The notes under the pieces: generated by a model
Seen by the model: the letters and a program-made list of their open reading frames with translations, nothing else
Databases searched by the model: none
Told to the model about the DNA's origin: nothing
Assembly: GCA_944393215.1 (NCBI GenBank)
Contig: CALXZL010000001.1
Coordinates: forward strand, 199,718 to 263,717
DNA from: an uncultured Alphaproteobacteria bacterium
Lineage (GTDB): Bacteria; Pseudomonadota; Alphaproteobacteria; RF32; CAG-239
Length of the DNA: 64,000 nt
Direction: 5' to 3'
Translations under genes and position numbers: made by a program
Shown: piece after piece, positions 8,365-17,646 of the stretch
How positions within the stretch are numbered: position 1 is the first letter of the stretch
Layout: each line of letters opens with the position of its first letter

Positions 8365-9663
8365 TTACTTTTGAGTATTAAAACCGGATTGATAAATATT
8401 CAAAGCTTTCACTAAGTCAACGGCACGAGAAAGTTGATAATCTTTTTTCAAAGAATCATCTTTTTGAGCGACTTTATTTTTGGGCAAAGATTGCGCATCA
8501 TTTTTAAGAGCATTTCCGAATTCAGCTTCACTAAAGGAAAAGCCACTGTCAATTTCTTCAATTTTAGCCGGTTTAACTTCAACATCGGGCACGATACCGG
8601 TTGCCTGGATAGAACGACCGGAAGGTGTATAATAACGTGCCGTTGTAAGCCGCATGGCGCCATGATTTCCGAGCGGAATAATTGTCTGTACGGAACCTTT
8701 ACCGAAGGTCTTTTCTCCCAAGATAATGGCTCTTTTATGATCTTGAAGAGCTCCAGCAAGAATTTCTGACGCAGAAGCAGAACCGTCATTAACCAAAATC
8801 ACAATGGGAAGATTAGCGGCAATATCACCTTTAGTTGCCGTATATTTAACGGTATCATCAGGGTTTTTGGAACGAGTAGAAACAATCTCTCCTTGATCTA
8901 AAAAGAGGTCTGAGACATTAACAGCTTGATCGAGCAATCCTCCGGGATTATTTCTGACATCCAAGACAATGCCGACAGGCTGTTTTTTAAGCTGTTTTTT
9001 TATGTTGTTGAAACTTTTTTCAACCATTTTATCCGTATCTTCGGAAAAGGAGGTGATACGGATATAAGCGACATCATCTGCTTTAATTTCCGATTTAACC
9101 GATTGAATTTTGATTTCTTCGCGTTTGAGTGTAACATCAAAAGGTTTAGTGTTAAGGCGGCGGACGGTTAATTTAACTTTGGTTCCGATTTTGCCTCTCA
9201 TTTTATCGACGGCATCATTAAGGCTCATCCCGACAACCTGTTCTCCGTCAATATGTGTAATATAATCCCCGGGCTTAAGACCGGCGTTTGCCGCAGGTGT
9301 ATCATCAATTGGAGAAACGACCTTGACCACACCGTTTTCCATGGTAACTTCGATTCCCAAACCGCCGAATTTACCTTTGGTTTGTTCGTTCATATACTTA
9401 AAGCTTTGTTCATCCAGATAACTGGAGTGAGGATCAAGAGAAACAAGCATACCGTTTAGTGCGGATTCGATAAGCTTTTTATCGGTAACATCTTCCACAT
9501 AAGAAGTTTTAGTTCTTTCCAACACTTCTCCGAAAAGATTTAACATTTCATAAGTATCAGCCGGATTCTCTTTTTCTTGTTTATTGACAGCCGCAAAAGC
9601 CGGAGTAAATAAAACAGAAGCCAAAAGCAGAGAAGCAGTAAAAAAAGAACATTTATTTTTCAT
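8365..9663 (-). CDS. ctpA: S41 family carboxyl-terminal processing protease CtpA
   Basis: 432 residues: signal peptide (cleavage near AFA, residue 24), a PDZ domain at about 95-180 (GGLGIEV ... PGDYITHIDG), then the S41 serine-protease core. The catalytic Ser-Lys dyad is visible as Ser297 in GSASASE and Lys322 in FGKGSVQ, spaced 25 residues as in E. coli Tsp. It is a periplasmic protease that trims C-termini, in many bacteria of peptidoglycan hydrolases and their partners. It lies in the gpmI-envC-ctpA operon typical of alphaproteobacteria, next to the hydrolase activator EnvC. Confidence 0.95.
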   Translation of the reverse strand: MKNKCSFFTASLLLASVLFTPAFAAVNKQEKENPADTYEMLNLFGEVLERTKTSYVEDVTDKKLIESALNGMLVSLDPHSSYLDEQSFKYMNEQTKGKFGGLGIEVTMENGVVKVVSPIDDTPAANAGLKPGDYITHIDGEQVVGMSLNDAVDKMRGKIGTKVKLTVRRLNTKPFDVTLKREEIKIQSVKSEIKADDVAYIRITSFSEDTDKMVEKSFNNIKKQLKKQPVGIVLDVRNNPGGLLDQAVNVSDLFLDQGEIVSTRSKNPDDTVKYTATKGDIAANLPIVILVNDGSASASEILAGALQDHKRAIILGEKTFGKGSVQTIIPLGNHGAMRLTTARYYTPSGRSIQATGIVPDVEVKPAKIEEIDSGFSFSEAEFGNALKNDAQSLPKNKVAQKDDSLKKDYQLSRAVDLVKALNIYQSGFNTQK

Positions 9664-9682
9664 ATCAAAATCCAGTTCATCT

Positions 9683-10945
9683 TCAGTTAGAGTACCAATT
9701 CATAGGATCAATCGGCTGATTATTCTGCCGAAGTTCCACATAAAGTTTTGCATCACGCGTATCAGGCATTTGACCAATAGGCTCTCCAGCCAAAAGCATC
9801 TGACCGAGTTCGCAATCAATATCTTCCAACCCGGCAAGCAAAGTTAAATATCCGCTACCGTGTTCAATGATAATCATATTTCCATACCCGCGAAATGGAC
9901 CTGCAAACATAACGGCTCCGTCAAAAGGAGAGATTACCTGAGCCATATTGCGGGTTTTGATAATAATACCTTTATTAATGACGCCTTTATTTTTTTCTTC
10001 ACCGAAATTTGCAATAACGGATCCTCTGGCAGGCAAAGGAAGCTTACCTTTTGCCTTAACAAAAGCTTTTCCTACATCTTTTATAATATCGGAAGAATAT
10101 TTAATCAAGTCAGCTCTTTGAGTTTGCTCAAGTTTTTTCTGTTCAGCCAATTTTTTTGCTTCTTCGGCGCGAAGTTTAGCCAAACGTTTGCGTTCTTCAG
10201 CTTCTTTTTGTTCTTTGAGGCGTCTTTCCTTTTCCAGTTTATTCAAGAGGTCGCGCAGATCATTGGCTTGAGAAGCCAGTTTTTCTACCTTTTTTTTGGC
10301 TTGAGCAGTTTGAATTTCGATTTTATTTCTGATTTTAGATTTTTTTTGAACCAAAACCTTCATATTTTCATGTTCCTTCTCCAACAAATGTTTTTGAGAA
10401 GTAATTTTGGCAACCTGTTTTTCGATTTGATTTTTTTTAAGTGTAATATCAGCCAATCTTTTACGAATATTGGCAGCGCTGTCTTCCAGATAAGGCACGG
10501 ATTCTCTGAGCAAAATAGCACTTCGAATGGTTTCAACCGGTGTTAAGGGCTGCACAAAAAGAGCTTCGGTTGGTTTCAGTGCCAAATTTTGCAAAGCGGA
10601 AAGCGTTTTAATCAGGTGTTGGTCTTGAGATAAAAAGCCCTCTTCGGCATTTTTGAGTTCTTGTTTTAAGAACTTGAGCTGCTTTTCCATGGAAGATATT
10701 TTATCTTCGTTGTTTTGAATTTTTTTTGCGGTTAAAATCATTTCCGAGCTGACTTCGGAAAGTTCTTTATTGATTTTAGAAGCCTGTTCTTGAAGTTTTT
10801 TGTGTTCTTTATTCTGAATTTCGACTTGTTTTTCCATACGTTCCAAGTCTTTTTTTGAAATATCGGCGGCCATAAGATCCTCACTCATGTTTGGCAGAAC
10901 AAACATAAGAGAAAAGACAAAATATACAGCCGCCTTAATCTTCAA
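9683..10945 (-). CDS. envC: EnvC-family murein hydrolase activator (degenerate LytM/M23 domain)
   Basis: 420 residues: signal peptide, a long coiled coil (about 25-265, Lys/Glu/Gln-rich), and a C-terminal LytM domain (about 310-415) with GVINKGIIIKT, FAGPFRGYGNMIIIEHG and GEPIGQMP. The HxxxD and HxH zinc ligands of active M23 peptidases are not evident. That fits EnvC, which does not cut peptidoglycan itself but activates amidases at the division site. The start is TTG at 10945: AAGGA lies seven bases upstream and the codon directly begins the signal peptide. It is between ctpA and gpmI in one operon. Confidence 0.9.
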   Translation of the reverse strand: MKIKAAVYFVFSLMFVLPNMSEDLMAADISKKDLERMEKQVEIQNKEHKKLQEQASKINKELSEVSSEMILTAKKIQNNEDKISSMEKQLKFLKQELKNAEEGFLSQDQHLIKTLSALQNLALKPTEALFVQPLTPVETIRSAILLRESVPYLEDSAANIRKRLADITLKKNQIEKQVAKITSQKHLLEKEHENMKVLVQKKSKIRNKIEIQTAQAKKKVEKLASQANDLRDLLNKLEKERRLKEQKEAEERKRLAKLRAEEAKKLAEQKKLEQTQRADLIKYSSDIIKDVGKAFVKAKGKLPLPARGSVIANFGEEKNKGVINKGIIIKTRNMAQVISPFDGAVMFAGPFRGYGNMIIIEHGSGYLTLLAGLEDIDCELGQMLLAGEPIGQMPDTRDAKLYVELRQNNQPIDPMNWYSN

Positions 10946-10963
10946 AACACAATCCTTGATAAC

Positions 10964-12496
10964 TTATTTTTCAATAAGAGAATTACCGTTCATTTCGAGA
11001 GGTTTTTCAATATTGAGAAGTTCAAGCAAAGTCGGAGCAATATCAGCAAGTTTACCGTCATGCAAGCCTTTAATCGGGGTTTGGCAGTTCACCAAAACAC
11101 CTTGAACCTTGCCGACGGTATGAGCCGTATAAGGCGCACCGGTTTTTTCATCAACCATTTTTTCAACGTTGCCATGGTCTGCGGTAACAAAAAGTACTCC
11201 ACCGACTTTTTTGATGGCATCAACCACTTTGCCTAAGCATTCATCAACGGCGGCAACGGCTTTGAGAGCAGCTTCCATAATACCGGTATGCCCGACCATA
11301 TCGCCATTGGCAAAGTTACAAATAATGGCATCAAAGCGTTGATTTTCAATCGCGTCAACCAATTTCTCAGTCACTTCGTAAACACTCATCTCCGGTTTAA
11401 GGTCATAAGTGGCAACTTTGGGAGACGGAACAAGGATTCTTTCTTCACCTTTAAACTCACGCTCTTCACCGCCGTTAAAGAAGAAGGTAACGTGGGCATA
11501 TTTTTCGGTTTCGGCAATACGGAGTTGAGTAAGCCCATGGTTGGCAACCACTTCGCCGAAAATATTGGTGAGCGCTTCCGGACCGAACATGGTTTTCATA
11601 AAGCGCTGGTGGTCAACGGAATATTCGGTCAAACCGACGTTGATAGAAGTTTGAATTGTTTTCTTGCGGGCAAAACCGGAAAAGTCCTTGTCTGCCAAAG
11701 CATAAAGAATTTCGCGCGCGCGGTCGGCACGGAAGTTCATCATCAAAACGGCATCACCGTCTTGCATCCCTTGATAATCGCCGACAACGCAAGGAACAAC
11801 AAATTCGTCATTAACACCTGCGGCATAAGAGGCTTTGATAGCTTCATCGGAAGAAGTATATTTTTTACCTTCTGCCAAAACCATATTGTTATAAGCAAGT
11901 TCGATTCGATCCCAGCGCTTATCTCTGTCCATAGCATAGAAACGCCCTTCAATAGTGGCAAGTTTAACATGAGACATGTTGGCAATAGATTTTTCAAATT
12001 CGGCAACAAAATCAACGGCAGATTGCGGTGGTGTATCACGACCGTCTAAGAAGGCGTGTACATAAGTTGTAATACCATTGTCGTTCAAAACTTTGCAGGC
12101 GGCAACAATGTGATCTTGAGAGGAGTGAACACCGCCGGGGCTCATCAAGCCCATGACATGGCATGCTTTACCGTTGGTATTGAGCGTATTAATAAGCTCA
12201 TTTAAGGCAGGATTCTTGGCAAAAGAACCATCTTTAATAGCTTGGTCGATTCGAGGCAGGTCTTGCATCACGACGCGACCGGCGCCCAAATTCATATGTC
12301 CGACTTCGGAGTTTCCCATTTGACCTTCGGGCAAACCGACGGCAAGACCGGAAGTTTCCACAAAACAATGCGGACAAGTTTTCAAGAGATTATGCCAATT
12401 TGGCGTAATACCTTGTTCAATAGCGTTATCTTTGGTAATTTTTTCACGATATCCCCATCCATCGAGGACAAGTAACATAACAGGTTTTTGAGTCAT
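10964..12496 (-). CDS. gpmI: 2,3-bisphosphoglycerate-independent phosphoglycerate mutase
   Basis: 510 residues, normal for GpmI. It interconverts 3- and 2-phosphoglycerate in glycolysis and gluconeogenesis with two manganese ions and no bisphosphoglycerate cofactor. Visible motifs: the metal-binding DGWG (residues 12-15), the catalytic Ser63 in GNSEVGHMNLGAGR, DGRDTPP, EGRFYAMDRD, MNFRADRARE, and FVTADHGNVEKM near the C-terminus. AAGGAAA precedes the ATG. It is the first gene of the operon running to rppH. Confidence 0.97.
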   Translation of the reverse strand: MTQKPVMLLVLDGWGYREKITKDNAIEQGITPNWHNLLKTCPHCFVETSGLAVGLPEGQMGNSEVGHMNLGAGRVVMQDLPRIDQAIKDGSFAKNPALNELINTLNTNGKACHVMGLMSPGGVHSSQDHIVAACKVLNDNGITTYVHAFLDGRDTPPQSAVDFVAEFEKSIANMSHVKLATIEGRFYAMDRDKRWDRIELAYNNMVLAEGKKYTSSDEAIKASYAAGVNDEFVVPCVVGDYQGMQDGDAVLMMNFRADRAREILYALADKDFSGFARKKTIQTSINVGLTEYSVDHQRFMKTMFGPEALTNIFGEVVANHGLTQLRIAETEKYAHVTFFFNGGEEREFKGEERILVPSPKVATYDLKPEMSVYEVTEKLVDAIENQRFDAIICNFANGDMVGHTGIMEAALKAVAAVDECLGKVVDAIKKVGGVLFVTADHGNVEKMVDEKTGAPYTAHTVGKVQGVLVNCQTPIKGLHDGKLADIAPTLLELLNIEKPLEMNGNSLIEK

Positions 12497-12593
12497 AACA
12501 TTTCCTTATTAAAAAACAAATAAATCTTTAGCTCATTATATATAAATATTTTGAACAAAAAAGCACTATTTTTTTATACTTTATAAAAGATTT

Positions 12594-12731
12594 TTATTGT
12601 TGAGGAGAAGATTGAGAAATTTCTGCGGAATAAAGATTTTCAGCTTGCTTTTCTTCTTGGATCATACCAACAAGGAGAGTTACGGCTAAAAAGATAAAGA
12701 CAATGATAAATAACCAAAGAATTTTTTTCAT
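12594..12731 (-). CDS. Small single-pass membrane protein
   Basis: 45 residues (47 if the in-frame ATG at 12737 is used). ATG 12731 is preferred because AGGA lies eight bases upstream; from 12737 the spacing would be only two. The first 22 residues form one hydrophobic helix (KKILWLFIIVFIFLAV), followed by a short polar tail rich in Glu, Gln and Ser. It starts ten bases after the stop of the PBP1A gene on the same strand, so it is probably co-transcribed with it. I do not know a family for it; a small partner of the penicillin-binding protein is possible but only inferred from position. Confidence 0.6.
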   Translation of the reverse strand: MKKILWLFIIVFIFLAVTLLVGMIQEEKQAENLYSAEISQSSPQQ

Positions 12732-12740
12732 GATCATATC

Positions 12741-14543
12741 CTAATTCAAATTTTGAGTAGTTATCATAATTTTCTGCCAAATTTCGGCAGGAAGATTGGA
12801 GCCGGAAACATTTTTCATCGGCGAGTTATCATCATTTCCGAGCCAAACCGCGGCAATCAGGTTATCGGTAAAGCCCACAAACCAAGCATCACGGTTATCT
12901 TGGCTGGTTCCGGTTTTTCCGGCGGCAAATCCGTTGATTCGTGCGCGTTTTCCGGTGCCTGTGGAAATGACTTCTTGCATCATTTTGGTCAGTTGTTCGA
13001 CATCCCGTTTATCAAGAATTTGATTTTCGTCATCAATATTGCGTTGATAGAGCTGATACCCGTCTTTGGTATAAATTTCTTTAATGGCATAGGGAATAAC
13101 CGCATAGCCGCCGTTAGCTATGGTTGTATAAGCCGTCGCCATATCCATAACTTTCACTTCTGAAGTGCCGAGAGCAATGGCGGGAGAATTTTCAATTTCG
13201 GTGGAAATTCCCATACGATGTGCATTTTTGATAATATCGCTACGGTTGAGCATTTCCGAAAGGTGGATGGTGGCAAGGTTATAGGAGTGAGCTAAAGCTT
13301 GGGTAAGTGTTACTTCACCGTGATATTTATGGTCGGCATTTTCGGGCTTCCATTTACCGATAGAAAGCGGAGAGTCCATAATTTTATCATCCGGAGCAAA
13401 ACCTTCTTGCAAAGCGGTGAGATAAACAAAAGTTTTGAAGGAAGAACCGGGCTGGCGCAGGGCTTGTGTAGCGCGGTTGAATTGGCTTTTGGCATAATCT
13501 ACACCGCCGACCATGGCTTTGATGCCGCCGGTTTTATCCATAATCACAATCGCGCCTTGGTGTACGTTGCGGGAAGAGGCATATTTTTTGATGATGCTTT
13601 CCAAAATGTCTGATGCGGCTTGTTGCAAATCTTGATCAAGCGTGGTTAAAACATAAATATCGTTGGTGCGCTCACCGATATAAGAGTTAACATCATTATA
13701 AACCCAATCGGCAAAATGCATGGCATCTTTAACATTATATTTCTTTTCCGGTCCAAGGCGCATTTTGAGGGCGTTATCCGCCTGCATTTGCGTAATTTTG
13801 TCATTATCAACCATGTTGTTGAGAACCACTTTGGCGCGCTCAATTGCGCGTTCTTCCGAGGCAATCGGGTTATAGCGTGACGGGGCTTTAAGCATACCGG
13901 CAATAACGGCGGCTTCCTTGAGGTTAAGGTCGCGCGAAGATTTTTGAAAATATTTCTGGCTCGCTGCCTCAATACCGTAAGTACCAGCACCGAGATAAAC
14001 ACGGTTCAGATAAAGGGAAAGAATTTGGTCTTTGCTGAATTTGGATTCGAGCCAGAAGGCGAGGAGCAATTCTTGGGTTTTGCGCTTGATGTTTTTGTTT
14101 GGTGTTAGGAACAAGTTTTTAGCCACTTGTTGCGTAATGGTACTTCCTCCTTGCGCATAACGCCCAAGGAACATATTGGTCAGCATGGCACGGGTAAAGG
14201 AAATGATGTCAAAGCCGAAGTGAGAATAAAAACGTCTGTCTTCGGTAGAAATAATGGCATCAATCACGTAAGGGGGAAGCTCGTCCACGGTAATCACTTC
14301 CGAATAAACACTGCCAAAAGTCGTCACTTCATTACCGTTTTCGGCGGCAATGGTGGTGGAGGGTTGACGGGTGCGATTAACCGCTTCATCAATATCGGGA
14401 AGAGTGAGAATGCAATAGCCGATATAAGCTAAAAAAGTTATCACCAAGGCAGCAAAAATTTTTAGCTTGATATGCCGATTCTTAAGCTTTTGTTTTGACT
14501 CTCTTTTTTTTCTTTTTGTTGTCTTTTTCTTAGCTTTTGCCAC
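12741..14543 (-). CDS. Penicillin-binding protein 1A-type bifunctional transglycosylase/transpeptidase
   Basis: 600 residues, a class A penicillin-binding protein. A very basic cytoplasmic tail, one membrane helix (about 29-47), and a GT51 glycosyltransferase domain with EDRRFYSHFGFD and GGSTITQQVAKNLFL. Then a transpeptidase domain with the active-site SSFK (RQPGSSFKTF), SYN (HSYNLATIH) and KTGTSQDNRDAWF. It polymerises and cross-links peptidoglycan at the outer face of the inner membrane. The start is GTG at 14543 with AAGGGGCG upstream. It is shorter than E. coli PBP1a and close to the compact PBP1A/PBP2D forms. A tiny membrane protein gene follows immediately. Confidence 0.93.
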   Translation of the reverse strand: MAKAKKKTTKRKKRESKQKLKNRHIKLKIFAALVITFLAYIGYCILTLPDIDEAVNRTRQPSTTIAAENGNEVTTFGSVYSEVITVDELPPYVIDAIISTEDRRFYSHFGFDIISFTRAMLTNMFLGRYAQGGSTITQQVAKNLFLTPNKNIKRKTQELLLAFWLESKFSKDQILSLYLNRVYLGAGTYGIEAASQKYFQKSSRDLNLKEAAVIAGMLKAPSRYNPIASEERAIERAKVVLNNMVDNDKITQMQADNALKMRLGPEKKYNVKDAMHFADWVYNDVNSYIGERTNDIYVLTTLDQDLQQAASDILESIIKKYASSRNVHQGAIVIMDKTGGIKAMVGGVDYAKSQFNRATQALRQPGSSFKTFVYLTALQEGFAPDDKIMDSPLSIGKWKPENADHKYHGEVTLTQALAHSYNLATIHLSEMLNRSDIIKNAHRMGISTEIENSPAIALGTSEVKVMDMATAYTTIANGGYAVIPYAIKEIYTKDGYQLYQRNIDDENQILDKRDVEQLTKMMQEVISTGTGKRARINGFAAGKTGTSQDNRDAWFVGFTDNLIAAVWLGNDDNSPMKNVSGSNLPAEIWQKIMITTQNLN

Positions 14544-14644
14544 GATTCGCCCCTTTTTTATCCTTGCGCCGATTCTTAAAATATTTTAAAACAATGTTCA
14601 TAGATAACATAAAGTTTTAACATCAAAAGATTAAGGAAGATTTT

Positions 14645-14845
14645 ATGACTGACATTTCTCTTAAAATAAATGAAGATTTGTTGCAAAAACTGGCAAAAAT
14701 CGCCGAGAAAAGCGGTCAAAATATAAATGAAGTTGCTATGTCAGCACTTTCAGCATATGTTGAAGATTATGAAGATGTATATAGAACCGATTTATGCTCG
14801 GTAGACAATTTGGAACGCTCATTCTTTTTATCCATTGGTGAATAA
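14645..14845 (+). CDS. Ribbon-helix-helix-like small protein
   Basis: 66 residues with TAAGGAAG before the ATG. The first 45 residues fit a ribbon-helix-helix (CopG/Arc-type) fold: a short strand (DISLKINEDL), then helix A (LQKLAKIAEKSG) and helix B (NINEVAMSALSAYVED). The tail is acidic and has Cys51. Such proteins bind DNA as dimers and are often antitoxins or repressors. No toxin gene adjoins it, so an autonomous regulator is as likely. It lies 34 bases upstream of polA and may be co-transcribed with it. Target unknown. Confidence 0.65.
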   Translation: MTDISLKINEDLLQKLAKIAEKSGQNINEVAMSALSAYVEDYEDVYRTDLCSVDNLERSFFLSIGE

Positions 14846-14879
14846 GTTTTAAATCCTACTGGCACAAGCAGGAGGAAAA

Positions 14880-17636
14880 ATGACAAAAACGGTTTGTTTG
14901 GTAGACGGCTCGGGCTATATTTTCAGAGCTTTTTACGGTATTCCCAATTTAACCTCGCCGGACGGTATTCCGGTCAATGCCGTTTACGGTTTTACCAATA
15001 TGTTTTTGCGTTTAACGCAGAATATCCCTTGCGATTATTCTTTGGTTTTGTTTGATGCCAAAAGGCAAAATTTCCGCAACGATTTTTTTCCCGAATACAA
15101 AGGGACAAGGAAAGAGATTCCCGAAGATCTGATTCCCCAATTTCCGATAATAAGAGAAGCCGTCAAGGCTTTGAACTTGAATCAACTTGAGATGGAAGGT
15201 TATGAGGCGGATGATTTGATAGCCACTTATGCCGACCAAGCTTTGAATAAAGGTTATGAAGTAGTGGTTGTTTCCGCTGATAAAGATTTAATGCAGCTGA
15301 TTCGTCCCGGCGTTCGCTTTTATGATCCGATGAAAGATAAGTTCTTTACTCCCGAAGATGTGAAGGAAAAATTCGGTGTTTATCCCGATAAAGTAGTCGA
15401 TGTTCAGGCTTTAGCCGGAGATAGCATTGATAATGTCCCTGGCGTTCCCGGAATTGGTTTGAAAACCGCGGCGCAATTGGTGAACGAGTTTGGCTCTTTG
15501 CAAGAAGTGTTAGACCGCGCCGGAGAAATCAAGCAAAACAAAAGACGTGAAACCTTGCTTGAAAATAGAGAAAATGCTCTCATTTCTTTGCACCTTGTAA
15601 CCTTGAAAAAAGATGTTCCGGTCGAAAAAGAGATAGAGGCTTATGCTTGTCACAAACCGGTGTTTGAAGAGATAGAAAAATTTGTCGATTTATATGGATT
15701 CGTGAGCTTAAAACCAAGACTCCAGCGCTGGGCAGAGGTCAGGTGTAATAGCTTGCCGGATGAAGAAAATCAAGACCTGAACACCGTATTTAAAGAGGTG
15801 GAAAAGCACTATGAGTTGGTGCAAGATGAGCAAAGCTTAAAGCGCTGGGCGGATATGATAAAAAACAAGGGCGCCTTTGCTTTTGATACCGAAACCACCG
15901 GCATTGATCCCACTTTTGATAAAATCGTCGGCTTTTCCATGGCGGTGGAAGAGGGTGTGGCTTGCTATGTGCCTTTGACGCATAAACCCCAAAATCGCGA
16001 TTTGTTTGCATTGGAAAGCGATGAAATCAAACAGCTTGATTTTGCCACCGTTGCCAAACATTTAGCCCCGATTATGACCGATAAGAGCATTTTGAAAATC
16101 GGGCAGAATATCAAGTTTGATATGCACTTTTTTGCTCAAGTGATTGGCGAAGATAAAGAAATTTTTCCGATTGAAGATACGGCAGTGCTGTCTTATGACT
16201 TGGATAGCTCCGAGCACGGACACGGCATGGATGAACTGGCAGAAAAGTTTTTGTCTTATAAAACCATTCATTATGAAGATGTTTGCGGCACCGGCAAAGA
16301 TAAAATCACCTTTGACTATGTGCCTTTGGACAAGGCTTTGGACTATGCCGCCGAAGATGCCGACATCACCTTGCGCTTGTATAATGTTTTGAAACCAAGA
16401 TTGATAAAAGAGAAAAAAATTGCCGTTTATGAGAACTATGACCGCCCGTTGATTGCCCTTTTGCAAAAAATGGAAAAACAAGGCGTGATGGTTGATAAAC
16501 AAAAGCTTATGAGTTTAAGCCAAGAGTTTGATAAAAAATTGAAGGAATATGAGCAAGAAATTTATCAACTTGCCGGAGAAGAATTTAATATCGGCTCACC
16601 CAAGCAAATCGGCGAAATTTTGTTTGGTAAACTCGGTGCTAAGGGCAAGAAAACCGCAACCGGAGCTTGGCAAACCGGAGCCGATGTTTTGGAAAATCTG
16701 GCTGCCGAGGGCAATTTGCTTGCCGCCAAAATTTTAGATTGGCGCGGCTTTAGCAAACTCAAATCCACTTATACCGACGCTTTACTCAATTTGCTCGATA
16801 AAGACAGCCGCTTGCATACCACTTTTAGCCAAACCGTAGTCAATACCGGTCGTTTGGCATCTTCAAATCCCAATTTGCAAAATATTCCGATTAGGAGTGA
16901 CGAAGGCAAAAAAATCCGAGAGTGCTTTATTGCTAAAGAAGGCTGTAAGATAATTGCTTCCGACTATTCGCAGGTTGAGTTGCGCTTGCTCGCATCGGTT
17001 GCCGATGTTAAGGGCTTGAAACACGCTTTTGAACAAGGCATAGATATTCACGCCGCCACCGCCGCAAAAGTTTTCGGCGTGCCGTATGATGAGGTGGATT
17101 CCAATATGCGCCGCCATGCCAAGGCGATTAATTTCGGCATTGTTTACGGCATTTCACAATATGGTTTGGCCAAACAAATTGATGTTAGCAATGAAGAGGC
17201 TAAGAAATATATTGATGCTTATTTTGCCCAAATGCCGGAGATTAAAAAATATATGGAACAAACCACCATGTTTGCCCATCAATACGGCTATGTGATGACG
17301 CCGTTTGGGCGCAAATGCTCGATTATGGGCATTAATGATAAAAACAAACGCATTGTTGCCAATGCCGAAAGAGCCGCCATCAATGCGCCGATTCAAGGCG
17401 GTGCGGCAGATATCATTAAACGCGCGATGATTGCCGTGCAAAGAGAGCTGGAAGAGGGCGGATATAAGACCAAAATGCTCTTGCAAGTGCATGATGAGTT
17501 GGTTTTTGAGGCTCCGTTAGACGAGGTGGAAAAAGCCGCTGCGATGATAAAAAAGACCATGGAAGGCGTGGTGGATTTAGCCGTGCCTTTTGTAGCCGAA
17601 GTCGGTATCGGTGATGATTGGACTCAAGCGCACTAG
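14880..17636 (+). CDS. polA: DNA polymerase I
   Basis: 918 residues with all three domains. The N-terminal 5'-nuclease begins VDGSGYIFRAFYG and has the VPGVPGIGLKTA helix-hairpin-helix. The 3'-5' proofreading domain is intact, with FDTETTGIDP, NIKFDMHF and DYAAEDADITLRLY. The family A polymerase domain has motif A DYSQVELRLLA, motif B around RRHAKAINFGIVYG and motif C QVHDELVFEAP. It fills gaps in repair and replaces Okazaki primers. GCAGGAGG gives a very strong ribosome-binding site. It converges on the large metalloprotease-like gene with only ten bases between them and no visible terminator. Confidence 0.98.
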   Translation: MTKTVCLVDGSGYIFRAFYGIPNLTSPDGIPVNAVYGFTNMFLRLTQNIPCDYSLVLFDAKRQNFRNDFFPEYKGTRKEIPEDLIPQFPIIREAVKALNLNQLEMEGYEADDLIATYADQALNKGYEVVVVSADKDLMQLIRPGVRFYDPMKDKFFTPEDVKEKFGVYPDKVVDVQALAGDSIDNVPGVPGIGLKTAAQLVNEFGSLQEVLDRAGEIKQNKRRETLLENRENALISLHLVTLKKDVPVEKEIEAYACHKPVFEEIEKFVDLYGFVSLKPRLQRWAEVRCNSLPDEENQDLNTVFKEVEKHYELVQDEQSLKRWADMIKNKGAFAFDTETTGIDPTFDKIVGFSMAVEEGVACYVPLTHKPQNRDLFALESDEIKQLDFATVAKHLAPIMTDKSILKIGQNIKFDMHFFAQVIGEDKEIFPIEDTAVLSYDLDSSEHGHGMDELAEKFLSYKTIHYEDVCGTGKDKITFDYVPLDKALDYAAEDADITLRLYNVLKPRLIKEKKIAVYENYDRPLIALLQKMEKQGVMVDKQKLMSLSQEFDKKLKEYEQEIYQLAGEEFNIGSPKQIGEILFGKLGAKGKKTATGAWQTGADVLENLAAEGNLLAAKILDWRGFSKLKSTYTDALLNLLDKDSRLHTTFSQTVVNTGRLASSNPNLQNIPIRSDEGKKIRECFIAKEGCKIIASDYSQVELRLLASVADVKGLKHAFEQGIDIHAATAAKVFGVPYDEVDSNMRRHAKAINFGIVYGISQYGLAKQIDVSNEEAKKYIDAYFAQMPEIKKYMEQTTMFAHQYGYVMTPFGRKCSIMGINDKNKRIVANAERAAINAPIQGGAADIIKRAMIAVQRELEEGGYKTKMLLQVHDELVFEAPLDEVEKAAAMIKKTMEGVVDLAVPFVAEVGIGDDWTQAH

Positions 17637-17646
17637 AAACAAAAAA

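Noticed and set aside
9683..10030. EnvC read as an active M23 endopeptidase
   Set aside because: The zinc ligands of active LytM domains are not evident, as expected for EnvC activators.
9860..10546. 228-residue plus-strand frame
   Set aside because: It is the Phe-rich antisense of the envC coiled coil; envC is clearly the real gene.
11288..12049. 253-residue plus-strand frame
   Set aside because: Antisense shadow of gpmI.
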